Shown here one piece after another: positions 17,240 through 24,542 of a stretch of DNA of 64,000 nucleotides. The notes under the pieces are model-generated. The model did not search any database. It was not told the DNA's origin and worked only from the letters and a program-made list of their open reading frames with translations. Both the position numbers and the translations under genes were made by a program. This DNA is from BOG-908 sp964242595 (GTDB lineage Bacteria; Pseudomonadota; Alphaproteobacteria; Acetobacterales; Acetobacteraceae): contig CAXTBC010000008.1 in assembly GCA_964242595.1 (NCBI GenBank), positions 1 to 64,000 of the forward strand. The letters run 5' to 3'. The number at the start of each line of letters is the position of its first letter. The first letter of the stretch is position 1.

Positions 17240-18636
17240 GGGTGGTTCCTTGAGACGAAGGCGCGGATGAAGGCCTGCACCTGGCCGAGCTGGTTTGGCG
17301 CGGAGGAGAAGCGTTCCTGGCGTTCATATAGGCCTGCCAGGTGCGCGGGCAGAGGGGGGCGGAGGCCGGTGGCCGCCTGCATGGCATCGGGGAACTTGGC
17401 CGGGTGGGCGGTGGCGGTGACGATCGTGGGAAGGTGCTGGCAGGGGTGGGCGCGGGCGGCGGCGATGCCGATGGCGGTGTGCGGGTCCGCCAGGTAGCCG
17501 CAGTGCGCGTGCAGGCGGGCGATCTCGGCGGTGGTGCCGGAATCGTCCAGCCGGAAGCCCTCGAACAGGGTACGGGCGCGGTGCCAGGCGGCCTCGGGCA
17601 CGTCCATGCGGCCGGTGGCGCGGAAGCCGGCCATGGTGGCGGCGGTCTGCGCCGCGTCGCGCCCCAGCAGTTCGAACAGCAGGCGCTCGAAGTTGCTGCT
17701 CACGCCGATGTCCATGCTGGGCGACAGGCTGGGCTCGATGGGGCGGACGCTCATGTCCCGGCTGTGCAGGAACCGCGTCAGGATGTCGTTGCGGTTGCTC
17801 GCCACGATCAGGCGCGAGACGGGCAGGCCCATGCGGCGCGCCGCCCAGGCGGCCAGCACGTTGCCGAAATTGCCGGTGGGCACGGCGAAGGCCACCTCGC
17901 GCTCCGGCCCGCCCACCGCCAGCGCGCCGGCGACGTAGTAGGGGATCTGCGCCGCGATACGGGCGAAGTTGATGGAGTTCACCGCCGAGAGGTGCACGTC
18001 GTCGCGGAACGCCGCGTCGGCGAACATCGCTTTCACCAGGTCCTGGCAGTCGTCGAACGTGCCGTCGACGGCGATGTTGGCGACGTTGGGCGCGTCCACC
18101 GTGGTCATCTGCCGGCGCTGCACCTCGCTGGTGCGCCCGGCCGGGTGCAAAATGACGATGTCGATCGCCGCGCGGCCGCGGCACGCCTCGATGGCCGCCG
18201 ACCCGGTGTCGCCCGACGTGGCGCCCACGATGGTGATGCGCTGGCCGCGGGCGCGGAGCACGTGGTCGAACAGCCGGCCCAGCAACTGCATCGCCAGGTC
18301 CTTGAAGGCGAGCGTGGGGCCGTGGAACAGCTCGAGCGACCAGAGATGCGTCTCGAGCTGCACCAGCGGGACCACGGCGGGATGGCGGAACCCGGCATAG
18401 GCGTCGCGGCAGAAATCCTGCAGGGTGGCGAACGGGACCGCCTCGCCGACGAACGGCGCGACGACGCGGGCCGCCAGGTCGGCATAGGGCAGCCCGCGCA
18501 GCGCGCGCAGGTCGGCCGGCGAGAGATGCGGCCAGTCCTCGGGCATGTACAGCCCGCCATCCGGCGCCAGCCCCGCCAGCAGCACCCCGGCAAAATCCGT
18601 GTCGGGTGCCAGGCCCCTCGTCGAGACGTACCTCAA
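17236..18636 (-). CDS. thrC: Threonine synthase
   Basis: Converts O-phosphohomoserine to threonine with PLP. The 466-residue protein has the N-terminal MRYVSTRG motif, the PLP lysine K112 in HGPTLAFKDLAM, phosphate-binding GATSGDTGSAAIE, and FAVPTGNFGNVLA. Length and motifs fit the long bacterial form. First gene of a thrC-M16 pair. A short stretch at 18660-18690 (CCTTCCCTCTGCAAAGAAGCAGGCC) just upstream may be a decayed family A arm. Confidence 0.96.
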   Translation of the reverse strand: MRYVSTRGLAPDTDFAGVLLAGLAPDGGLYMPEDWPHLSPADLRALRGLPYADLAARVVAPFVGEAVPFATLQDFCRDAYAGFRHPAVVPLVQLETHLWSLELFHGPTLAFKDLAMQLLGRLFDHVLRARGQRITIVGATSGDTGSAAIEACRGRAAIDIVILHPAGRTSEVQRRQMTTVDAPNVANIAVDGTFDDCQDLVKAMFADAAFRDDVHLSAVNSINFARIAAQIPYYVAGALAVGGPEREVAFAVPTGNFGNVLAAWAARRMGLPVSRLIVASNRNDILTRFLHSRDMSVRPIEPSLSPSMDIGVSSNFERLLFELLGRDAAQTAATMAGFRATGRMDVPEAAWHRARTLFEGFRLDDSGTTAEIARLHAHCGYLADPHTAIGIAAARAHPCQHLPTIVTATAHPAKFPDAMQAATGLRPPLPAHLAGLYERQERFSSAPNQLGQVQAFIRAFVSRNHP

Positions 18637-18695
18637 CTTGCAAGCCCGGCGGACAGGAGCGTTTTACCTTCCCTCTGCAAAGAAGCAGGCCTTCC

Positions 18696-18935
18696 CTACT
18701 CTTTGGCAACCACCTTGACGGGCGCGCGCGCGATCGACCTGATCGACGCCCGGGGCCGTCCGGAGGCCGCCCCGATCTCGCGATCCTGCGCCTCGATGAA
18801 CGCGCGGGCCGGCTCGTCGCCGTCCAGCCCGGAGAGCTCGGTATAGGGCACGCGGCGGTTGGAGCTCAGCGTGCCGTCCGTGTAGGTGACGTCGAAAGCC
18901 ACGAAACTGCTGAGGATCTTGCGCTTAGGCGGCAT
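18696..18935 (-). CDS. Conserved small protein of unknown function
   Basis: A 79-residue protein (MPPKRKILSS, then FVAFDVTYTDGTLSSNRRVP and LDGDEPARAFIEAQDREI). It reads like a small conserved alphaproteobacterial protein without a known role; no membrane segment is visible. Its ATG (18935) overlaps the last 11 nt of the upstream small gene in another frame, so the two are probably coupled. An in-frame ATG three codons earlier (18944) is possible. Confidence 0.65.
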   Translation of the reverse strand: MPPKRKILSSFVAFDVTYTDGTLSSNRRVPYTELSGLDGDEPARAFIEAQDREIGAASGRPRASIRSIARAPVKVVAKE

Positions 18936-19098
18936 CAGGCGCATCCGGCTGTTCGGCCGGGGCCTCGGGCAGCGGCGGCTCGCCGGCGGCGGCACGGCGC
19001 TTGGCTTCGGCCTTCTCCAGCCGCTTGGCTTCGGCCTTGGCTTCCTTGGCCCGTTCGCGCTCGGCGCGCTGGAAATTGTAGTTCGGTTTGAAGACCAT
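18925..19098 (-). CDS. Small highly charged protein (VFKPNYNFQRAER type)
   Basis: A 57-residue protein beginning MVFKPNYNFQRAERERAKEA, followed by a Lys/Glu/Arg/Ala-rich helix and a Pro/Ala-rich acidic tail. Short proteins with this N-terminus recur in alphaproteobacteria; their function is unknown to me. ATG 19098 is chosen because GGAGA lies 5 nt upstream; a GTG at 19110 would place that Shine-Dalgarno inside the gene. It overlaps the following small gene. Confidence 0.7.
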   Translation of the reverse strand: MVFKPNYNFQRAERERAKEAKAEAKRLEKAEAKRRAAAGEPPLPEAPAEQPDAPDAA

Positions 19099-19281
19099 GG
19101 GGTTCTCCACTCAGGCGAAACTTGGGAGGGCGCGAGCGCCGGGTGGCGTTTATGGCAGAGTGCCGGCCACAGGGCCACTCCGCCGAGGCGTGCCAGCTGC
19201 CCGGCTCGGCACGAGCATGTTGATATCAGGGACGGATGGCAATCCGGATGCAGGACAATACCAAAGGCCGGATGTTTGATT

Positions 19282-19411
19282 TACGAGCAAGCATGGGGCT
19301 CTGCCCCAAACCCCGCTGGGGCCTTGAGGCCCCAGACCCCCATCTACTCGGGATCTTTTACAAGCAGGTTTTAAGGACTTGTCCTTAGCGGGGTTTAGGG
19401 AAGAGTTCCTG
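19282..19411. repeat. Family B repeat, nearly complete
   Basis: In order: GCATGGGGCTCTGCCCC, CCCCGCTGGGGCCTTGAGGCCCC, CCCCCATCTACTCG, an AT-rich arm ending GGTTTTAAGGACTTGTCC, then TTAGCGGGGTTTAGG. It ends 3 nt before the threonine aldolase stop. Its GTTTTAAGG arm corresponds to the site that is interrupted by a MITE in the 46.7-kb copy. Confidence 0.85.
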
Positions 19412-19414
19412 GCC

Positions 19415-20467
19415 TTAATGCGGCTTGCGGCCCATCTCTCGCGCCAACCCCACAAACCGCTTCACCTCAGCTTCTGTCGTCAGATAATTCGTTACCAGCC
19501 GCACCACCGGCAGCTCCTCGCCCGGAACCTGGATCCAGCGGTAGAACACCGCACCCTCGCCCTGCAACGCGCTGATCATCGCCTCAGGCATGGCTACGAA
19601 CAGCTCGTTGGCCTGCACCTCCTGGAGCAGCCGCACGCCCGGTATGGCGGCCAGGCCGGTGGCCAGCGCCTGGGCCATGGCGTTGGCGTGGCGGGCGTGG
19701 GCCAGCCACAGGTCACCTTCGAGGTAGCCGTTAAGCTGGGCCGAGAGGAAGCGCTGCTTGGACCACAGCTGCCCTGCCCGCTTGCGCCGGCGCTCGAAGC
19801 CCGCAGCCAGCGCCGGGTTGAAGAACACCACGGCCTCGGCGGCCAAGGCGCCGTTCTTGGTGGCGCCGAAGGAGAGCACGTCCACCCCGGCCTTCCAGGT
19901 GACCTCGGCCGGCGTGCAGCCCAGCGTGGCGAGCGCGTTGGCGAAGCGCGCCCCGTCCATGTGCAGGTGCAGCCCGCGCGCCCGGCCGGCCTGCGCAACC
20001 TCGCCGACCTGGTCGGGGCTGTAGACAGTGCCCCACTCGGTGGCCTGGGTGATGCTGACGGCTTCGGGCAGCACATGGTGCACGCCGCCGTCCACCGCAC
20101 GCGCCATGGCGGCCTCCACCTGCGCGCCGGTGATCCGGCCGGTATCCGAAGGCAGGGTCACCAGCTTGGCGCCACCCATGTAGAACTCCGGCGCGCCGCA
20201 CTCGTCGGTGGCGATGTGCGCCTCGTCATAGCACAGCACGGCGCCGTAGGGCCGCACGATGGCGGCCAGCGCGAGCGCGTTGGCCGCGGTGCCGGTGGCT
20301 ACGGGGAACACGGAAACTTCGGTCTCGAAGACGTCGTGCAGCAGGGCGGTCAGCCGAGCGGTGGCCGGGTCGGCGCCGTAGGAGGCGACGTTGCCGGTGT
20401 TGGCCTGCGCCAGTGCGGCCATCACCTCGGGGCAGACAGGGGCCGTGTTGTCGCTGGCGAAGTTCAT
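19415..20467 (-). CDS. Low-specificity threonine aldolase family protein
   Basis: A fold-type I PLP enzyme of 350 residues that should cleave L-threonine or related beta-hydroxy amino acids to glycine plus aldehyde. Visible are FASDNTAPVCPEVM at the N-terminus, the HIATDECGAPEF loop, HMDGARFANAL, and the PLP lysine in SFGATKNGAL. The ATG at 20467 overlaps the dapB stop by ATGA, so the aldolase is translated behind dapB. With thrC nearby, the region is rich in threonine/lysine-branch metabolism. Confidence 0.92.
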   Translation of the reverse strand: MNFASDNTAPVCPEVMAALAQANTGNVASYGADPATARLTALLHDVFETEVSVFPVATGTAANALALAAIVRPYGAVLCYDEAHIATDECGAPEFYMGGAKLVTLPSDTGRITGAQVEAAMARAVDGGVHHVLPEAVSITQATEWGTVYSPDQVGEVAQAGRARGLHLHMDGARFANALATLGCTPAEVTWKAGVDVLSFGATKNGALAAEAVVFFNPALAAGFERRRKRAGQLWSKQRFLSAQLNGYLEGDLWLAHARHANAMAQALATGLAAIPGVRLLQEVQANELFVAMPEAMISALQGEGAVFYRWIQVPGEELPVVRLVTNYLTTEAEVKRFVGLAREMGRKPH

Positions 20468-21300
20468 GCTGTTCTCGTCTCCTTGATAGACACGCCGGCC
20501 AGGCCGAGCACGTCCTCCATCCCGTAACGCCCGGGCGCCCGGCCACTTGTCCACAACGCAGCCTGCACGGCGCCGCGCGCGAACACGCGGCGGTCCAAGG
20601 CCTTGTGAGTCAGCATGATGTGTTCGGCCTCGCCGGCGAACAGCAGCGTGTGCTCGCCCACCACCTGGCCGCCCCGCAGGGCAGCGAAGCCCACCTCTCC
20701 GGCCGTGCGCGGGCCGGTCTGGCCGTGGCGCGCAGGGGCGGCAAGCAGCGCCTCGCCGCGGCCGTCGGCCACCGCCCGGGCCAGGGCCAGCGCGGTGCCT
20801 GAAGGCGCGTCCCGCTTGCCCCGGTGGTGCATCTCCAGCACCTCGGCATCGTAGGCGTCGCCAGGCAGGGCGGCCGCCAGCCGCCTGGCTACGTCCAGCA
20901 GCAGCGTGACGCCGGGCGAGAAGTTGGCCGCCCAGACGACTGGCACCTGACGCGACGCCGCCAGCACAGCCGCCTCTGCCGCCGCCGACAGGCCGGTGGT
21001 GCCCAGCACCCAGGCGCATCGCCGCCCGGCCAGGGCGTCGGCGTGATCCTCGGCGGTATTGGCGTGGGTGAAATCTACCATCACGTCACATGCCTCGGCC
21101 AGCGCGTCGGCCGTGGCGAACAGGCGCGCCGCCAAGCCGGGGACCGGGTGGCGGGCCAGGCCGCCCGCCAGCACGCAGCCGCACGCTGTCACCTCCTCGG
21201 CCACCAGCCGCCCCATGCGACCGCCCACCCCGGCAACCCCGATTCGCAAGGCACCCGTCCGTTGTGTCGACGCAACCGTTTTTTCATCACGTTGCAGCAC
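20464..21300 (-). CDS. dapB: 4-hydroxy-tetrahydrodipicolinate reductase
   Basis: Reduces the product of DapA on the way to diaminopimelate and lysine. It shows the dinucleotide motif GVAGVGGRMGR, the catalytic signature EMHHRGKRDAPSGTAL and the C-terminal AEHIMLTHKALDRR. The length from GTG 21300 is 278 residues, about 10-15 more at the N-terminus than usual; no Shine-Dalgarno marks any candidate, and a TTG just before RIGVAGVG is possible. Divergent from the sedolisin-like gene. Confidence 0.93.
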   Translation of the reverse strand: MLQRDEKTVASTQRTGALRIGVAGVGGRMGRLVAEEVTACGCVLAGGLARHPVPGLAARLFATADALAEACDVMVDFTHANTAEDHADALAGRRCAWVLGTTGLSAAAEAAVLAASRQVPVVWAANFSPGVTLLLDVARRLAAALPGDAYDAEVLEMHHRGKRDAPSGTALALARAVADGRGEALLAAPARHGQTGPRTAGEVGFAALRGGQVVGEHTLLFAGEAEHIMLTHKALDRRVFARGAVQAALWTSGRAPGRYGMEDVLGLAGVSIKETRTA

Positions 21301-21358
21301 CGATGACAGACCTCACGAAAGAGTGTATGTTCATATCCAAACCCGGTTGGAGTGCGAC

Positions 21359-22621
21359 ATGACGACGCTGAAGACGGTTTCTGCCCTGCTGGTTCTGATG
21401 GCAAGCACGTGCGGCGCAGCCCTGGCACAACCCGATCCGGACAAGCTGGTGACCGCCACGGCGCGCGGCGTGCTGGTCACGCCAGGCGCCAGCCTGGAGC
21501 GCGCGCGCGACCGCGGTCGCGCGGCCCACGCCAACGTCCACGTACTGCGCCTCGCCCGCAACCAGCCGGACGCCGCCGCGGCGGCCAACTCGTTCGAGAC
21601 GCCGGCCTCGCTCGCCTGTCTGTACGGCTTGGCTCCGGCCGTGGTGGGCTGCAACCCGCAGACCCTCACCAGGGTGGCCAGCGGCGGCAGCAGGATGATC
21701 GCCATCGTGGACGCCTACCACTACCCCACAGCGGCGGCCGACCTTGCGACGTTCAGCACGAAGTTCCGCCTCCCCGCGCCGAGCGCCGCAAACTTCGCCG
21801 TGGTCTACGCCAGCGGCACCCAGCCGGCCGCCGACCCCACCGGCGGCTGGCCGCTGGAAGCCGCCCTCGACATCGAGATGGCCCACGCCTTGGCCCCGGG
21901 CGCCAAGGTGGTGCTGGTGGAAGCCGCGTCCAACGGGTTTGCCGACCTGTTCGCCGCCGAGCAGGCCGCCGCCAAGATGGTGGCCGCCGCGGGCGGCGGC
22001 GAGGTCTCCAACAGCTGGTCCGGCGGCGAGTTCTCCGGCGAGGCGGGGGCGCAGACCGCGTTCACGGGCACCAACGTGGTGTTCTTCGCCTCGGCCGGCG
22101 ACACGCCGGGCACCGGGGTGCCCTCCGCCCTGACCAACGTGATATCGGTGGGCGGCACCACCATCAACCGCGACGCCAACGGCAACTTCCTCAGCCAGAC
22201 CACCTGGACCGACACCGGCGGCGGACTGAGCCCATACCTGGCCGCGCCCACCTACCAGCATGCCGTGACCCCCGTGGTGGGCGCGATGCGCGGCACGCCG
22301 GACATCGCCCTGGTGGCCAACCCCAACTCCGGCGTGTGGGTGTACGACAGCACGCCCTATGACGGCGCGGCACCCGGCTGGATCGTGGTGGGCGGCACCA
22401 GTGTGGCCAGCCCGGCCAGCGCCGCCATCGTCAACAACGCCGGCTCCTTCCGCGCCAGCACGGCGGCCGAGCTGGCCGTGATGTACGCCAACATGCATCG
22501 CACCAAGGCGTACACCGACGTGACGTCCGGCAGCTGCCCCAACGCCACCAGCGGCACCGCCTCGGTGGGTTACGATCTGTGCACCGGAATCGGAACGCTG
22601 CTGGGCCGGGCGGCAAAGTAG
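21359..22621 (+). CDS. Secreted sedolisin (S53)-like serine protease
   Basis: A 420-residue exported protein. After the signal peptide (residues 1-24, ending GAALAQ) come about 85 residues with no match to the long activation domain of sedolisins, then a subtilisin-fold catalytic region: E167 and D171 in PLEAALDIEMAHA (the S53 Glu/Asp pair, four apart), D248 in FASAGDTPG (oxyanion Asp) and the nucleophile S348 in GGTSVASP. All four key residues are present, so activity is plausible. ATG 21359 has TTGGAG about 6 nt upstream. Two cysteine pairs may form disulfides. No operon partner. Confidence 0.83.
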   Translation: MTTLKTVSALLVLMASTCGAALAQPDPDKLVTATARGVLVTPGASLERARDRGRAAHANVHVLRLARNQPDAAAAANSFETPASLACLYGLAPAVVGCNPQTLTRVASGGSRMIAIVDAYHYPTAAADLATFSTKFRLPAPSAANFAVVYASGTQPAADPTGGWPLEAALDIEMAHALAPGAKVVLVEAASNGFADLFAAEQAAAKMVAAAGGGEVSNSWSGGEFSGEAGAQTAFTGTNVVFFASAGDTPGTGVPSALTNVISVGGTTINRDANGNFLSQTTWTDTGGGLSPYLAAPTYQHAVTPVVGAMRGTPDIALVANPNSGVWVYDSTPYDGAAPGWIVVGGTSVASPASAAIVNNAGSFRASTAAELAVMYANMHRTKAYTDVTSGSCPNATSGTASVGYDLCTGIGTLLGRAAK

Positions 22622-22669
22622 GAACGCACGAAAACTCGGCGCCTGACGCATCGGCTAGCGCCTCGCGCC

Positions 22670-23045
22670 AGCCCGATGCAAACCTGCCGATTAACTTCGG
22701 GCTTTGGCAGACTGTCTACTGGTGGTTCGGCGCCTTGTGCGGCGGCTGCTGTTCCAGATTCCACGATGTTGTACTGATGCTGGATCGCGAGCTGTCCAGG
22801 CGCGAGGCTAGCCCGACCGGCGGCGTGCTGGACAGCCAGATGGTGAAGGCGCCTGGCGCCGAGACATGTGGCTACGACGCCGACGAAAAGATCGTCGGCC
22901 GCAAGTGCCACATCGCGGTAGGATGCAGACGGGCTCCTGCTGATGGTGAACCTCACGACCGCCGACATCTCCGACAGCGCCGGTGTCCAGCAGATGCTAG
23001 GACGACTCATGCAGGCTGGCCTCCTAACCAGCCAACATCTTAATC
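22670..23045 (+). pseudogene. IS5-family transposase remnant
   Basis: FGLWQTVYWWF, then HDVVLMLDREL, GGVLDSQMVKAPGAETCGYD, KIVGRKCHIAV in one frame, then LLMVNLTTADISDSAG in another, is the middle of an IS5-type transposase with at least one frameshift. It contains the DSQ catalytic aspartate region but neither end of the gene; no inverted repeats were found around it. Nothing else was recognised from 23046 to 23330. Confidence 0.8.
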
Positions 23046-23333
23046 AGATATAAAAGTTTCGGAATCCCCTCCCACCGATTCAGACCCAACACATCTCGCT
23101 GCAACAAGCGGGTCATTGACCGCCTGGACTGAACAGCAGCAACCGCGACAACACGCTCACACAGGTCCAGCAATTAAGGTCGCGCCATCGCTGCCAGCCT
23201 CCAACCCGGACAACAGCTTGAATCAGACTTCCGATGGCCGAAGTCCTTGCGAGTCAGTCAGACACGATTACGCTTTGAACAGCTTCCAGGCGTCGGACCG
23301 TCTCGACAGCAAACTGGACGCCGGCCCAGGAAC

Positions 23334-23383
23334 CTAACCGTTCACAGTTCTGTGAGGGAACATCTTTGTAGCTTCACGGTTAG
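23334..23383. promoter_or_regulatory. Nested inverted repeat upstream of the glycan cassette
   Basis: CTAACCGT (23334-23341) and ACGGTTAG (23376-23383) form an 8-bp inverted repeat that encloses the smaller hairpin CACAG-TT-CTGTG (23343-23354). It lies 52-102 nt upstream of the first gene of the epimerase/glycosyltransferase cassette and could be an operator or an mRNA leader structure. No riboswitch family was recognised. Confidence 0.35.
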
Positions 23384-23435
23384 CCTGCAACTCGTGTCAT
23401 TTCGGTGACTACGCAGAATCGCTGTCAGGATACAG

Positions 23436-24542
23436 ATGCCCGGGACCATCCTCATCACCGGCGGCGCCGGCTTCATCGGCAGCTACGTTGCCACAGCCTT
23501 GCTCGCCGCCGGCCACAAGGTGCGCATCCTCGACAGCCTGATCGAACAGGTTCATCCGCCCGGCGCCGCGCGCAACCCGGTGCTGGATCACGTCGAGTTC
23601 GTCCGCGGCGATGTGCGTGATGCGGACGCGGTGGAGCGCGCCCTGCGTAGCGCTGACAAGCTGGTGCACCTGGCCGCCGAGGTGGGCGTGGGCCAGAGCA
23701 TGTACGCCATCGACCGCTACGTCTCCGTGAACGACCACGGCACCGCGGTGCTGCTGCAGGCGCTGATCAAGCAGCGCGTGGAGCGCGTGGTGGTGGCCTC
23801 GTCCATGAGCATCTACGGCGAGGGCCGCTACGCGACTCCGGACGGCCGCGTGGTGGACGACGCCATGCGCCGCCCGGCCGATACCGGCTGGAACCCGGTT
23901 GGGCCGGCTGGCGAGGTGCTAACGCCGGTGGCCACCCCTGAGGGCAAGCCGGCCAGCCTGGCCTCGGTCTACGCAATCTCCAAATACGTGCAGGAACGGC
24001 TGACGCTGAACGTGGCGCCCGCCTACGGCATGCAGGCCGTGGCCCTGCGCCTGTTCAACGTCTACGGCGCGGGCCAGGCGCTTTCCAACCCCTACACAGG
24101 CGTGCTGGCCATCTTCGCCTCTCGCCTGCTGAACGGCCAACGGCCGATGGTGTTCGAGGACGGCGCCCAAAGGCGGGACTTCGTGCATGTGGAGGACGTG
24201 GCGCGCGCGTTTTTGCTGGCGCTCGACGAGCCGGCCGCGGATGGTGGCGTGTTCAACATCGGCAGTGGTCAGAGCGTGAGCGTGGCCGAGGTGGCCACCA
24301 GCTTCGCCGCCGCCATGGGCCGCGCGGAGCTCACACCCGACATCACCCAGCAGGCCCGCACCGGTGACATCCGCAACTGCTTCGCCGACATCGGGCTCGC
24401 GAGGCAGGTGCTGGGCTTCCACCCGCGCCGCAGCTTCGAGGACAGCTTCGACGAGATGGCCGACTGGGTATCCCGCCAGACTGCGACCGACCGGGTAGCC
24501 GAGGCTCGGCGTGAGCTCGAAACCCACGGGCTGGTAGCATGA
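23436..24542 (+). CDS. NAD-dependent sugar-nucleotide epimerase/dehydratase
   Basis: An extended SDR of 368 residues acting on a nucleotide sugar. It shows the Rossmann motif GGAGFIGS (9-16), catalytic Y179 and K183 (YAISK), and the substrate-side segment RLFNVYGAGQALSNPYTGV. It resembles dTDP-L-rhamnose 4-epimerase/WbiB-type proteins, but the sugar is not certain. First gene of the cassette; its stop overlaps the next start (ATGA). Confidence 0.85.
   Translation: MPGTILITGGAGFIGSYVATALLAAGHKVRILDSLIEQVHPPGAARNPVLDHVEFVRGDVRDADAVERALRSADKLVHLAAEVGVGQSMYAIDRYVSVNDHGTAVLLQALIKQRVERVVVASSMSIYGEGRYATPDGRVVDDAMRRPADTGWNPVGPAGEVLTPVATPEGKPASLASVYAISKYVQERLTLNVAPAYGMQAVALRLFNVYGAGQALSNPYTGVLAIFASRLLNGQRPMVFEDGAQRRDFVHVEDVARAFLLALDEPAADGGVFNIGSGQSVSVAEVATSFAAAMGRAELTPDITQQARTGDIRNCFADIGLARQVLGFHPRRSFEDSFDEMADWVSRQTATDRVAEARRELETHGLVA

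Noticed and set aside
22622..23435. Intact insertion sequence at the transposase fragment
   Set aside because: Only the middle of the transposase is present, frameshifted, without inverted repeats or target duplication.
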